DNA of 64,000 bases from Ignavibacteria bacterium (GCA_009773205.1 WPAE01000001.1:94775-158774); one strand, 5' to 3'. Positions 24,309 to 33,837 are shown, counted from the stretch's first letter. Numbers and translations are program-made. The notes: generated by a model from the letters alone, not told the origin.

Positions 24309-24926
24309 TTGACAAAGAAAAATCTTACAAATACACAAAAAATAATTTTAGAATTTCTTATTGAACGAAAAGAAAAACACCAACTTCCGCCAACTTTAGC
24401 TGATATAGCTTTACATTTTGGATATAAAAACAGGGCTACTGTTCAACAACATTTGCATGCTTTAGAAAAGAAAAATTACATCAAAAGGAATCCTAAAATT
24501 TCGCGAGGCATAGAATTGCTGTTGGAAGACAAGATTTTTGTATCTCGCCCAATAATAGGTGAAGTAGCTGCTGGTAACCCGCTAACAATTTACCCAAGCG
24601 CTATTGATTCGATTGACCTGCCCAAAATTGCAAGATTGCCTAAAGATTCATTCTTGTTAAGAGTTAGAGGCAATAGTTTAGTTGATGTAAACATTATTAA
24701 TGGAGACGTTGTAATTGTTAATCCAAATCTGGAACCAAAAAACGGAAATGTAGTTGCTTCTGTTCTTGAGGATGCTGCTTTAGTTAAAAGGTTTTACAAA
24801 ACAGAAAATGGAATTGAACTGCATTCCGAAAACAAAGAATATGAACCAATTATTATAGACCCTATACGAACAAGTTTTAAAATTGTTGGCGTAGTTGTTG
24901 GTATTTACAGAAGTATGATTCACTAA
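24309..24926 (+). CDS. lexA: LexA SOS repressor
   Basis: About 205 aa if started at TTG 24309; an upstream ATG at 24252 would run through the operator palindrome and is less likely. The winged helix-turn-helix (LTNTQKIILEFLIERKEKHQLPPTLADIALHFGY... VQQHLHALEKKNYI) is followed by the cleavage site AAG (VAAGNPL), the Ser of the catalytic pair in GNSLVD (usually GDSM) and the Lys in ALVKRFY. It is a self-cleaving repressor activated by RecA filaments. The gene leads a run that includes an alkyltransferase and, further on, DinB; the palindrome in its promoter indicates autoregulation. Confidence 0.93.
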   Translation: MTKKNLTNTQKIILEFLIERKEKHQLPPTLADIALHFGYKNRATVQQHLHALEKKNYIKRNPKISRGIELLLEDKIFVSRPIIGEVAAGNPLTIYPSAIDSIDLPKIARLPKDSFLLRVRGNSLVDVNIINGDVVIVNPNLEPKNGNVVASVLEDAALVKRFYKTENGIELHSENKEYEPIIIDPIRTSFKIVGVVVGIYRSMIH

Positions 24927-24948
24927 TTTTCAGTTGAAAGGTGATGAA

Positions 24949-25461
24949 ATGAAACCAAGAACCGAAAGCATAGAATATAAAACTTACTTTAACTCACCAA
25001 TTGGATTGATTGAAATTTTTGGAAGTGATGAATCAATTAAGAGAGTAAGTTTTGTTGAAGAAAAGTTTGATAGTGAATTTCTAACTAATGATTATGTAAA
25101 AAACTGCGCTCTACAACTCGATGAATATTTCTACGGTGGAAGAAAAGAATTTGAGTTAAATCTAAATCCTAATGGCACAGAGTTTCAAAAGAAAGTATGG
25201 AACGAATTGCTAAAAATTCCCTTTGGTTATACAAAGAGTTATTTATTTATTGCAAAAATGTTAGGAGATCAGTTAGCTATCAGAGCCGCAGCTAAGGCAA
25301 ATGGTCAAAATCCCATTTCTATTATTATTCCCTGCCATCGTGTTATTGGAAGTGACGGAAGTCTTACCGGCTATGCAGGCGGCTTGTGGCGGAAAAAATG
25401 GCTGCTCGAACATGAACAAAAATATTGTGGTGGAGAAAAACAGTTGGAATTATTACTTTAA
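24949..25461 (+). CDS. ogt: O6-methylguanine-DNA methyltransferase (Ogt type)
   Basis: About 170 aa from the ATG at 24949 after AAAGGTGATG. The active site IIPCHRVIG with the acceptor cysteine is present, preceded by the Asn of the hinge AAAKANGQNPISI and followed by GSLTGYAGGLWRKKWLLEHE. It removes alkyl groups from guanine O6, transferring them to its own cysteine. It is 23 bp downstream of lexA and likely co-transcribed, so it is probably part of the SOS/repair unit. Confidence 0.95.
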   Translation: MKPRTESIEYKTYFNSPIGLIEIFGSDESIKRVSFVEEKFDSEFLTNDYVKNCALQLDEYFYGGRKEFELNLNPNGTEFQKKVWNELLKIPFGYTKSYLFIAKMLGDQLAIRAAAKANGQNPISIIIPCHRVIGSDGSLTGYAGGLWRKKWLLEHEQKYCGGEKQLELLL

Positions 25462-25479
25462 AATTATTCGAGAACTCAA

Positions 25480-25902
25480 ATGGTATTTCAAAAAGAAATT
25501 ACGGTAAAACAAAAACCTCGCGGATTTCACCTAATTACAAATGAAATTCTTTTACAGCTGACGGAATTGAAAAATATTTCAGCCGGAATTGCAAACATTT
25601 TTATTAAACATACTTCTGCTTCGCTAACAATAAACGAGAATGCAGATCCATCTGTACGCGAGGATATGGAAATATATTTTAATAGAGCTGTACCGGAAAG
25701 TGATGCAAGATTTTACGAGCATACTCTTGAAGGAACCGATGACATGACATCTCATATTAAAGCATCAATTCTTGGCGCTTCTGTTACAATTCCAATTACT
25801 AATGGAAAATTTAATCTTGGCACTTGGCAGGGAATATATTTATGCGAACACCGCAATTATGGTGGTTCAAGAAAAATTGTTGTTACTGTAACTGGTGTGT
25901 AA
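25480..25902 (+). CDS. yjbQ: YjbQ / UPF0047 family protein
   Basis: 140 aa, with the usual length of the family. It has the conserved HTSASLTINENADP, the acidic-loop DMEIYFNRAVPE, YEHTLEGTDDMTSHIKASILG and LGTWQGIYLCEHRNYGGSR. YjbQ proteins have a thiamin-phosphate synthase activity reported in vitro and a metal-binding fold of uncertain physiological role. It starts 18 bp after ogt on the same strand and shares its transcription unit. Confidence 0.95.
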   Translation: MVFQKEITVKQKPRGFHLITNEILLQLTELKNISAGIANIFIKHTSASLTINENADPSVREDMEIYFNRAVPESDARFYEHTLEGTDDMTSHIKASILGASVTIPITNGKFNLGTWQGIYLCEHRNYGGSRKIVVTVTGV

Positions 25903-25971
25903 ACCAAGCTCCGTTAATTATTTTTTCTAATTGTAACTTTTCAATAACTCAAATGTCTATTTGTTAAAGCA

Positions 25972-26475
25972 ATGGAAAAAGTTATTCTGAATACTAAACG
26001 AGAAATACTTCCACTACCGGAGTTATATGAAAGATACTCCATGGATATTTACAGATACTCGCTTAGCATATTAAAGGATTCAGATGACGCTAAAGATGCA
26101 GTTCAAGAAACTTTTGTTAAGTATGTTGAAAACGAAAATACTTTTCGAGGAGACGCAAGTCAGAAGACATGGTTGTTAGTGGTTGCAAGAAACTATTGTT
26201 TTTCAAAGCTCAAAAGAGCTGATAACAATAACTCAACCATTGATGATGATTCGTTTGATTCTATATATGAGTTGAAACTTGATGATATGATTACTTTACA
26301 AGATGCTCTAAAAAGCTTAACTCCACAGCAAAGTGAATTATTGTTCTTAAAGGAATATGCAAACTATTCCTATTTGGAAATAGCAGAAATTACTAACAAT
26401 ACTTTGGAAAATGTTAAGATAAAATTATTTAGAACTCGTCAGAAACTAAGAAAAATATTGGAAGGAAGTTTGTGA
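25972..26475 (+). CDS. ECF-type RNA polymerase sigma factor
   Basis: 167 aa. Region 2 (LYERYSMDIYRYSLSILKDSDDAKDAVQETFVKYVE) and region 4 (LTPQQSELLFLKEYANYSYLEIAEITNNTLENVKIKLFRTRQKLRKIL) are complete, with a short linker as in group 4/ECF factors. It binds core polymerase when released from its anti-sigma. The following gene overlaps by one base (TGATG) and encodes a membrane-anchored regulator, so this is a sigma/anti-sigma pair. Targets are unknown. Confidence 0.95.
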   Translation: MEKVILNTKREILPLPELYERYSMDIYRYSLSILKDSDDAKDAVQETFVKYVENENTFRGDASQKTWLLVVARNYCFSKLKRADNNNSTIDDDSFDSIYELKLDDMITLQDALKSLTPQQSELLFLKEYANYSYLEIAEITNNTLENVKIKLFRTRQKLRKILEGSL

Positions 26476-27074
26476 TGGAAAGTTTAGAAATAAAAATAAG
26501 TCAACTTGTTGATAACGAACTTGATGAGACAGAACAGATAGCTGTATTTAGTGTTTTAGCTAATGATTCCAAAGCACGCAAGGCTTATTCTGATCTACTT
26601 AAAATAAAAAGAGAGGTAACAAATCATCATGCGGAAGTAAGAACTGATCTGTTTCCACTAAGGACTTTACAGCCGGTTCAAGGTTTTGTTAGAACAAACG
26701 TTTTTAAGATTGGTTTTGCTTTTAGCTCCGTTGCTGCGATTGTTCTTTTAATGATGCTATGGTTTGGACAAAATAAATATAATCTTGCGGAAGAGAAGTT
26801 CAATTCGTTATTGGAAAAATATAATTCTATAAAATATCTACAGATTCAACAAGATAAAGTAGAAATGAAAAGCTCAGAATCGTCAAGAGAATTTACAGCT
26901 GCAAATAAAAAAGCAATTCATACTAAAGAAAGAAAGTCGAATAAAAGTGTAGCTGCGGAAGTACCGGCAACAAAAACTTTCGAACAATATAAGAAGAATA
27001 CAGAAATATCTTTAGCTAACCGTGTTGTTATTAACAAAGATGATTTTATCGGAGGGCAAATTGTATCGAATTAA
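26475..27074 (+). CDS. Membrane-anchored anti-sigma factor-like protein
   Basis: About 200 aa. The N-terminal cytoplasmic part (SQLVDNELDETEQIAVFSVLANDSKARKAYSDLLKIKR) has the short helical architecture of RseA-like anti-sigma domains, without the CxxC zinc motif of ZAS factors. One transmembrane helix (IGFAFSSVAAIVLLMMLW) leads to a periplasmic/coil region. ATG at 26475 overlaps the sigma stop. A 14-bp overlap with the next gene keeps translation linked. Confidence 0.85.
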   Translation: MESLEIKISQLVDNELDETEQIAVFSVLANDSKARKAYSDLLKIKREVTNHHAEVRTDLFPLRTLQPVQGFVRTNVFKIGFAFSSVAAIVLLMMLWFGQNKYNLAEEKFNSLLEKYNSIKYLQIQQDKVEMKSSESSREFTAANKKAIHTKERKSNKSVAAEVPATKTFEQYKKNTEISLANRVVINKDDFIGGQIVSN

Positions 27075-28299
27075 TCTCATATTATTTATCACCATTATTG
27101 AATTGTCCGTTTTTGTTCAAGCCTTCCAGGCACAACAAAACGAAACATTTCTTGCTGAATTTACAATGAGTTCTAAAGATGCTGTTAAGTCTTCCAAAAT
27201 TACTTATGTAATTAAACCTAACGATCGTTTCGATGGATACTTCATCATTCCGAAACATTTCAAATCAATTTTTGGAAATGCTGGCAGAGGCGGTTATGAT
27301 TATTTGAATTATGAGGAAAATGGCAGCAATCCGGAGTTCTTAATTCCTCGTTGGATCGAAAATGATTCACCTTTGCTTGGTGATTTAGAAGGATTTATTA
27401 AAGGCTCAGATTCAAAGACTGTGCTTTCCTTTCAGATTAAGCCAGTTTATTCAAGTAACGAGAACAGCAATAAAAAGGTGTTTCTGGCAAAGTTTGCCGC
27501 AATTAGCCAAAATGAAAAACAAGAAAATGCAAGCATTGAAATAGACTCCAAAACTAAAGTGTTTTATAAAGCTCTTAAACAAGATGAGAATGGAAAGGTA
27601 AATTTAGATTTTCTGCAAACTGCTTTACCAGAATATAAGTTTGGCTTAGTTATTAAAACATTGCAAAAAGAACAGCAAGCTTTGAATGTAAATCAAGCGT
27701 TGTTCTCAGTGATAAAAAACTCTATTCGAGAATCAAATATTAATAAAATAGATTTTGCTTTTTCCGCAGAGATAGGCATTTATCCACCAAAAGAACTTAG
27801 ATCCTTTCAGAACGTGAACAACCTAAGAAATTACGAACTATTTAATCTAACTGAAGTTTACAACATTGTTTCTAATAATTCAGACTCGCTTAAAGTTAAC
27901 ACGCCAATCTATCTAGCTGAGTTTAAGTTCCCATTTTCGCTTTATAATGAGAGTAAGATGAAACGTTATAATAGTTATGAAACTAGTACAAACATTTTTG
28001 CTTCAAACTACAAAGTGATACTCATTCCGATTAACTACACGAAAAATAAATTGACAGCAGATGTAATTGTTGATTACGCTAAATTGAATCTTAACGACGA
28101 GATCCCCCGCTGGAGTTCTTTTAAGAAAAGGTTAGTGTTCGATCATAATCGTTGCTTAATAGAAATGCCGCAAGAAAACTGGAGTGCCGTTTTTACAAAG
28201 GAAAAAGACAAATATGAAATTTACGGTTACTCAGATTATGAGAAGTATGTTTCAGAGCTATTATTCATTAGCCTAAGGCAATCTCAAAAGGAAAATTGA
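27061..28299 (+). CDS. Secreted protein of unknown function in the ECF sigma operon
   Basis: About 412 aa, starting at TTG 27061 because GGAGGG lies five bases upstream; the frame extends further back to 27022 but without a site. The start LYRINLILFITIIELSVFVQAFQA is a signal peptide, so the protein is exported. It has no recognised domain. Composition is even, with repeats of KNxxNKIDFAFSAE. As it follows an anti-sigma gene it may act in the envelope-stress signal, for example as a periplasmic partner (inference). Confidence 0.75.
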   Translation: MYRINLILFITIIELSVFVQAFQAQQNETFLAEFTMSSKDAVKSSKITYVIKPNDRFDGYFIIPKHFKSIFGNAGRGGYDYLNYEENGSNPEFLIPRWIENDSPLLGDLEGFIKGSDSKTVLSFQIKPVYSSNENSNKKVFLAKFAAISQNEKQENASIEIDSKTKVFYKALKQDENGKVNLDFLQTALPEYKFGLVIKTLQKEQQALNVNQALFSVIKNSIRESNINKIDFAFSAEIGIYPPKELRSFQNVNNLRNYELFNLTEVYNIVSNNSDSLKVNTPIYLAEFKFPFSLYNESKMKRYNSYETSTNIFASNYKVILIPINYTKNKLTADVIVDYAKLNLNDEIPRWSSFKKRLVFDHNRCLIEMPQENWSAVFTKEKDKYEIYGYSDYEKYVSELLFISLRQSQKEN

Positions 28300-28300
28300 A

Positions 28301-28849
28301 ATGAAAAAAATATTAATGATATTGTTTTTGTTTAGCACAGTAACATTTTCTCAAGTCGATAAAGGAAGAATAAGATTAGAGTTTAATGGAGAAAAATTTG
28401 ATTTGCCTATAAATTCGATTGTGCTTCGTAAAGAGAATGAAATTGTTATCAGCGCTCGTGCTGAAAAAAACGATTCGACTGGACAGCAGTTAATTTCTAT
28501 GGAGCTTCCTTTTAAGGAGTTAGACAAAGCTAATTTGGGTGTTGGGATTAAAGAATCCGAATTACGTTTTCAAATATTAAGTCGTACTAAGGCATATAAA
28601 ATTGAAAGGCGCTTTAATTTTAATTACGGGCCTAAAGATGTTGCAGTTGAATTTTATTATGGAAAAGAAAGAGTTAATTGGCAATATCCAAGTATGCAAC
28701 TTAAAATTGAAGCAACAAAAATTGATTATAACGGCAAAGAGCTGAAAATTGTAGGTGGTTTTTCTGGTAAGTACAAGTCTAACATGCCTTCGGAATCAAG
28801 CAAAACAATTGTTGAAATTAAGGATGGTTATTTCGAGATTATACTTTGA
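28301..28849 (+). CDS. Secreted hypothetical protein (182 aa)
   Basis: ATG two bases past the previous stop. A short signal peptide (MKKILMILFLFSTVTFSQ) and a mostly beta-strand body with IRLEFNGEKFDLPINSIVLRK near the start. Family not recognised. Transcribed with the ECF operon and followed by dinB. Confidence 0.8.
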   Translation: MKKILMILFLFSTVTFSQVDKGRIRLEFNGEKFDLPINSIVLRKENEIVISARAEKNDSTGQQLISMELPFKELDKANLGVGIKESELRFQILSRTKAYKIERRFNFNYGPKDVAVEFYYGKERVNWQYPSMQLKIEATKIDYNGKELKIVGGFSGKYKSNMPSESSKTIVEIKDGYFEIIL

Positions 28850-28861
28850 TGAGTTCGTAGA

Positions 28862-30001
28862 ATGAAAACAATATTTCACTTAGACCTGGATGCTTTCTTT
28901 GTTTCTGTAGAAAGATTATTTGATCCTTCGCTTATAGGAAAGCCGGTAATCTTAGGCGGCGATCCTAAAAAGGGAAGAGGCATTGTTACAACTTGTTCTT
29001 ACGAAGCTCGTGCTTATGGTCTTTATTCTTCTATGCCAATTAAAACTGCTTACAGACTTTGTCCTAATGGAATTTATGTTCGCGGGAGACACAAGGAGTA
29101 TTCTAAATATTCTAAAGCTGTAAGAGAAATTTTAGAAGCTTACGCTCCGGTTATTCAACAATGTTCGATTGATGAGTTCTCAATGGATTTTACCGGCTGC
29201 GAAAGAATCTACGGTTCGCTTTTCATGTTTGCTTCTAAAATTCAAAAAGAGATTATTGATAAACTTGGGCTGCCTTGTTCTATTGGAATCGGCTCGAACA
29301 AAACAATAGCAAAAATTGCTTCCGATTTTAATAAGCCATGCGGAGTTACTTACGTAATACCTGGTATGGAAAAAGATTTTTTAGCTCCAATGCCTGTAGA
29401 AACAATTCCAGGTATTGGTAAGGTTGCTAAGAAGATGTTAAACTCTAAAGGATTTTACAAATTAGAACAAATTTCTAGTCTTTCTCCAGAAACTTTACGA
29501 AGAATATTCGGAAAATATGGAGATTATCTTTGGAGGAAATCTCACGGTTTAGGTTCAGATGAATTCCATTTCGATTATCTTAGAAAAAGCATTTCCCACG
29601 AAACTACTTTTCATCATGAAGGAGCAGACACAGAATATTTTGAAAGAATTCTTTTTGAATTAGCGCAGGATGTTTGCCAGCAGCTTAGAAACAAAAATTG
29701 GCTTGCTTCAACTGTAACTGTTAAAATTCGTAATACTCGTTTTTGCACAATAACCCGAGATAAGAAAATTACGCCTACAGATGATGATCAGTTAGTTTTT
29801 CAGACTGTCATTAATCTTTTTAGAAAGTCTTACATTCCCGAAACAGAATTGCGTTTACTTGGTGTAAAGCTAAGTAAATTCAATTATCTAACAGAACAAG
29901 AGGATTTGTTCGATAACTTTCCACGTAAAGAAATGTTTAAAGCTGTTAAGCGTATTAGAGACAAATTCGGTTATAAATCCATTAGAGTGGGTTTTTGCTG
30001 A
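28862..30001 (+). CDS. dinB: DNA polymerase IV (DinB, Y-family)
   Basis: 379 aa, standard for DinB. Catalytic residues are visible: DLDAFFVSVE (first metal-binding Asp), SYEARAYGL.SMP, and the second acidic pair in SIDEFSMD (residues ~104-107). Helix-hairpin-helix (VETIPGIGKVAKKML) and little-finger domain follow. Translesion synthesis in the SOS response. It ends without a beta-clamp-motif that I can identify with certainty. It follows the ECF/secreted protein genes, 13 bp after the last stop. LexA control is expected but no operator copy was seen upstream. Confidence 0.95.
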   Translation: MKTIFHLDLDAFFVSVERLFDPSLIGKPVILGGDPKKGRGIVTTCSYEARAYGLYSSMPIKTAYRLCPNGIYVRGRHKEYSKYSKAVREILEAYAPVIQQCSIDEFSMDFTGCERIYGSLFMFASKIQKEIIDKLGLPCSIGIGSNKTIAKIASDFNKPCGVTYVIPGMEKDFLAPMPVETIPGIGKVAKKMLNSKGFYKLEQISSLSPETLRRIFGKYGDYLWRKSHGLGSDEFHFDYLRKSISHETTFHHEGADTEYFERILFELAQDVCQQLRNKNWLASTVTVKIRNTRFCTITRDKKITPTDDDQLVFQTVINLFRKSYIPETELRLLGVKLSKFNYLTEQEDLFDNFPRKEMFKAVKRIRDKFGYKSIRVGFC

Positions 30002-30176
30002 AATTTTAGACAAGCAAGTCTTTATTTTATCCATCGCAATTTCTATTTTTGAGCCCGTCTTTAGCAGCAGATTCTTAAAAATAAGATTTGAACACCGCTA
30101 AATCCCAATTTTATAAGAATTTTTTTGATTTCTGTATAAAAAATTGCTAAAAAACAAGATAATTTAATCTTCTAAG

Positions 30177-30192
30177 TGGCAAGATTCTTGCA
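30177..30192 (+). promoter_or_regulatory. Sigma-54 (-24/-12) promoter upstream of PFOR
   Basis: TGGCAAGATTCTTGCA has the invariant GG and GC with exactly 10 bases between them, 55 bp upstream of the PFOR ATG. It matches the consensus TGGCAc-N5-TTGCa at nine or more positions. The rest of the 245-bp gap is AT-rich and holds nothing else. Confidence 0.8.
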
Positions 30193-30246
30193 CAGAAACA
30201 GTTTTTAGTAAACGATTAATTTTACATTATAAATAAAGAGGAATAA

Positions 30247-33200
30247 ATGGAGAGAAGAAAAATAACAATTGATGGCAATGAAGCCGCCGCTCACGTTGCA
30301 TACCGCGTAAGCGAAGTAATTGCTATCTATCCGATTACGCCATCTTCAACGATGGGTGAACTATCGGATGCTTGGGCTGCAAAGCAGCTTAAAAATATTT
30401 GGGGAACAGTTCCCACAGTCTCAGAACTTCAAAGTGAAGGCGGCGCTGCCGGCGCAGTTCATGGCGCATTACAAACAGGCGCTTTAACTACAACATTTAC
30501 TGCATCTCAAGGTTTGTTCTTGATGATACCAAACATGTACAAAATTGCAGGCGAATTGACTCCGGCAGTTTTCCATGTAAGCGCTCGTTCAATCGCTGCT
30601 GCTGCTCTTTCTATTTTTGGAGATCATAGCGATGTTATGTCAACCCGTCAAACCGGATTTGGACTTATCTGTTCCAATTCCGTACAAGAAATTATGGATA
30701 CTGCTGCAATAGTTCACCGTGCATCTTTAGAATCAAGAGTTCCATTTATTCACTTCTTTGATGGTTTTAGAACATCTGCAGAAGTAATGAAGATTGAAGA
30801 ATTGAGTGATGATGATATCCGTGAAATGATTGATTACGAGAAAGTAAAAGATTTTAAGAAGCGAGCATTGAACCCGGAAAACCCTTTCATACGCGGTACA
30901 GCTCAGAATCCCGATGTTTACTTCCAAGGAAGAGAAACTGTTAATAAGTTTTACAATGCCTGTCCAGAAATTGTACAAAGCGCAATGGATAAATTTGCAA
31001 CAATTACGGGCCGTCAATATCGCTTGTTTGATTATTATGGCGCACCAGATGCTACAAGAGTTGTTGTTATGATGGGTTCTGGCGCGGAAACAGCACAAGA
31101 AACAATAGATTATCTAACCAAGGAAACCGGCGAGAAAATAGGTTTGGTTAAAGTAAGATTATACAGACCATTCTCTGCTAAACACTTGCTCGAGGCTCTT
31201 CCAAAAACGGTTGAAAAGATTTCTGTTCTTGATAGAACAAAAGAACCAGGCGCGCTTGGCGAGCCTTTATATCTTGATATCGTTACTGCTATTTCAGAAG
31301 CTTTTGCAAACGGTACTGCTCCATTTGTTAAGATGCCAAAGATTGTAGGCGGGCGTTACGGTTTATCATCAAAAGAATTTACTCCTGCAATGGTTAAAGC
31401 TGTTTATGATAACTTGAATTTAGATTCTCCAAAGAATCACTTTACTGTTGGTATTATTGATGACGTTACATTCTCGAATCTTGATTACGATTCTACGTTT
31501 ATGACAGAAGGTGATGAAGTTGTTAGATGCTTGTTTTATGGTTTAGGCGCTGATGGTACTGTTGGCGCAAACAAAAACTCGATCAAAATTATTGGCGAAG
31601 AAACTCCAAACTTTGCTCAAGGATATTTTGTTTACGATTCTAAAAAATCTGGTTCTACAACTGTATCTCACTTAAGATTTGGACCAAATCCAATTCACTC
31701 ATCATATTTAGTACAAACCGCAAGTTTTGTTGGCTGCCATACTTTTGGCTTGTTAGAAAAATTTGATGTTCTTGATAAAATTGTTAATGGCGGTACTTTC
31801 TTGTTAAACTCTCCTTTCAGCAAAGATGAAACTTGGGATAAACTTCCGCAAAGAGTGCAGCAGCAAATAATTGATAAGAAATTGAAGTTTTACGTAATTG
31901 ATGGTTACACAGTAGCGAATAAAACCGGAATGGGTGGGCGTGTAAATACAATTATGCAGACATGCTTCTTTGCAATTTCCGGCATACTTCCAAAAGACGA
32001 AGCGATTGAACAAATTAAAAACTCCATTACAAAAACTTATGGCTCTAAGGGTGAAGAAATTGTTAGTAAAAACTTTGAAGCTGTAGATCAAACCCTTGAA
32101 AACTTATTCCCAATTAATTACTCTTCGCTAAAAGTAGGCACAATCCAAATTCCTTCAATCGTTTCTGATAAAGCTCCTGATTACGTAAAGAACGTATTAA
32201 GTAAAATGATGGAAGGCAAAGGAGATTTTGTTAAAGTTAGCGAAATGCCGGTTGATGGTACATTTCCATCTGCTACAACTCAATGGGAAAAGAGAAATAT
32301 CGCTCTCGAAGTTCCGGCTTGGGATCCAGATGTATGTATTCAATGCGGTAAATGCGCTATGGTTTGCCCTCACGCTTCAATTCGTATTAAAGCGTATGAT
32401 AAATCTCTGCTTGCAGATGCGCCGGCTGCCTTCAAGCATATGGATTCTAAAGGTAAAGAGTTCCCAGATAACTCTGCTTATTCAATTCAAGTTGCAGTAG
32501 AAGATTGTACTGGCTGCGAACTTTGCGTTGAAGTATGCCCAGCTAAGAATAAGAAAGAAACACGCCTCAAAGCACTCAATATGGTTCCGCAAATTCCTAT
32601 ACGAGAACAAGAAAGAGCAAATTGGGATTTCTTCTTAACAATTCCGGAAATGGATAGAAGATTAATCAATACAAGTGTAATAAAAGCGCAGCAGTTGCAG
32701 CAGCCATTATTCGAATTTTCTGGCGCATGTTCTGGCTGTGGTGAAACTCCTTATGTAAAATTAGTATCTCAATTATTTGGAGATAGATTATTAGTAGCTA
32801 ACGCAACAGGCTGCTCATCAATTTATGGTGGAAACCTGCCAACAACTCCTTGGGCAAAAAATAGCGATGGACGCGGGCCGGCTTGGTCAAATTCTCTGTT
32901 TGAAGATAACGCAGAATTTGGTTTTGGTATGCGTTTATCAATTGATAAACAATGTCAGTTTGCTAAAGAACTTACTCTAAAATTACAAGATAAGATTGGT
33001 CAAGAATTAGTTGATGCAATTTTGAATGCAAACCAGAAAGATGAAGCTGGCATTTTCGAACAAAGAGAAAGAGTAGCTGAATTAAAGAAGAAACTTGAAT
33101 CCTGCAAAACTGCCGATGCAGAAAAACTGATGGAAGTTGCAGATTATTTGGTAAAAAAATCAGTATGGATTATGGGCGGAGATGGCTGGGCTTACGATAT

Positions 33201-33831
33201 TGGTTTCGGCGGTTTAGATCACGTAATTGCTTCCGGCAAAAACGTAAACATTTTAGTTATGGATACTGAAGTTTATTCCAACACAGGCGGTCAAATGTCT
33301 AAGGCAACATCTTTTGGCGCCGTAGCAAAATTTGCTGCCGCCGGAAAGCCAACAGCAAAGAAAGATTTGGCTATGATGGCTATGAGTTACGGAAATGTTT
33401 ACGTTGCAAAAATTGCTATGGGCGCAAACGATGTGCAAACTTTGCGCGCTATCTTAGAAGCAGAAGCTTATGATGGACCATCTGTAATAATTGCTTACAG
33501 TCATTGTATTGCACACGGTATCAATATTGCAAAAGGTATGGATCATCAGAAAGCCGCTGTTGATTCTGGGCATTGGCCTTTATTCAGATATAATCCGGAT
33601 AACTTTGCAAAAGGCGAAAATCCGCTTAAGTTAGACTCTAAAGCTCCGAAAATTAAATTAGAAGATTATATCTACACCGAGACACGTTATAATATGCTTA
33701 CAAAATCTCATCCAAAAGAAGCAAAAGAGTTGCTTGCATTAGGACAAGCTGAAGTACTAAAGAAATGGAAGTTTTATGAGCAGATGGCAGGGATGAAATT
33801 TGGCAACAACGATGTAGAAGTTAAGAACTAA
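30247..33831 (+). CDS. nifJ: Pyruvate:ferredoxin (flavodoxin) oxidoreductase, single-chain
   Basis: 1194 aa, the normal size of the fused enzyme. Domain I begins ANEAAAHVAYRVSEVIAIYPITPSSTMGEL; the gamma domain follows. Two 4Fe-4S motifs occur at CIQCGKCAMVCPHASI and CTGCELCVEVCPA, then the CSGCGETPY cluster and TPP-binding domain GGDGWAYDIGFGGLDHV with MDTEVYSNTGGQMSKATSFGAVA. It converts pyruvate and CoA to acetyl-CoA, CO2 and reduced ferredoxin, feeding anaerobic electron flow (for example the [FeFe] hydrogenase implied by hydF). A -24/-12 promoter lies upstream and a strong terminator follows. Paired with the DHODH-like gene downstream. Confidence 0.97.
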   Translation: MERRKITIDGNEAAAHVAYRVSEVIAIYPITPSSTMGELSDAWAAKQLKNIWGTVPTVSELQSEGGAAGAVHGALQTGALTTTFTASQGLFLMIPNMYKIAGELTPAVFHVSARSIAAAALSIFGDHSDVMSTRQTGFGLICSNSVQEIMDTAAIVHRASLESRVPFIHFFDGFRTSAEVMKIEELSDDDIREMIDYEKVKDFKKRALNPENPFIRGTAQNPDVYFQGRETVNKFYNACPEIVQSAMDKFATITGRQYRLFDYYGAPDATRVVVMMGSGAETAQETIDYLTKETGEKIGLVKVRLYRPFSAKHLLEALPKTVEKISVLDRTKEPGALGEPLYLDIVTAISEAFANGTAPFVKMPKIVGGRYGLSSKEFTPAMVKAVYDNLNLDSPKNHFTVGIIDDVTFSNLDYDSTFMTEGDEVVRCLFYGLGADGTVGANKNSIKIIGEETPNFAQGYFVYDSKKSGSTTVSHLRFGPNPIHSSYLVQTASFVGCHTFGLLEKFDVLDKIVNGGTFLLNSPFSKDETWDKLPQRVQQQIIDKKLKFYVIDGYTVANKTGMGGRVNTIMQTCFFAISGILPKDEAIEQIKNSITKTYGSKGEEIVSKNFEAVDQTLENLFPINYSSLKVGTIQIPSIVSDKAPDYVKNVLSKMMEGKGDFVKVSEMPVDGTFPSATTQWEKRNIALEVPAWDPDVCIQCGKCAMVCPHASIRIKAYDKSLLADAPAAFKHMDSKGKEFPDNSAYSIQVAVEDCTGCELCVEVCPAKNKKETRLKALNMVPQIPIREQERANWDFFLTIPEMDRRLINTSVIKAQQLQQPLFEFSGACSGCGETPYVKLVSQLFGDRLLVANATGCSSIYGGNLPTTPWAKNSDGRGPAWSNSLFEDNAEFGFGMRLSIDKQCQFAKELTLKLQDKIGQELVDAILNANQKDEAGIFEQRERVAELKKKLESCKTADAEKLMEVADYLVKKSVWIMGGDGWAYDIGFGGLDHVIASGKNVNILVMDTEVYSNTGGQMSKATSFGAVAKFAAAGKPTAKKDLAMMAMSYGNVYVAKIAMGANDVQTLRAILEAEAYDGPSVIIAYSHCIAHGINIAKGMDHQKAAVDSGHWPLFRYNPDNFAKGENPLKLDSKAPKIKLEDYIYTETRYNMLTKSHPKEAKELLALGQAEVLKKWKFYEQMAGMKFGNNDVEVKN

Positions 33832-33837
33832 TTTGAA

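Noticed and set aside
30733-31098. 121-codon minus-strand frame inside PFOR
   Set aside because: Antisense of a well-defined enzyme; Cys/His-rich text with no family and no start site.
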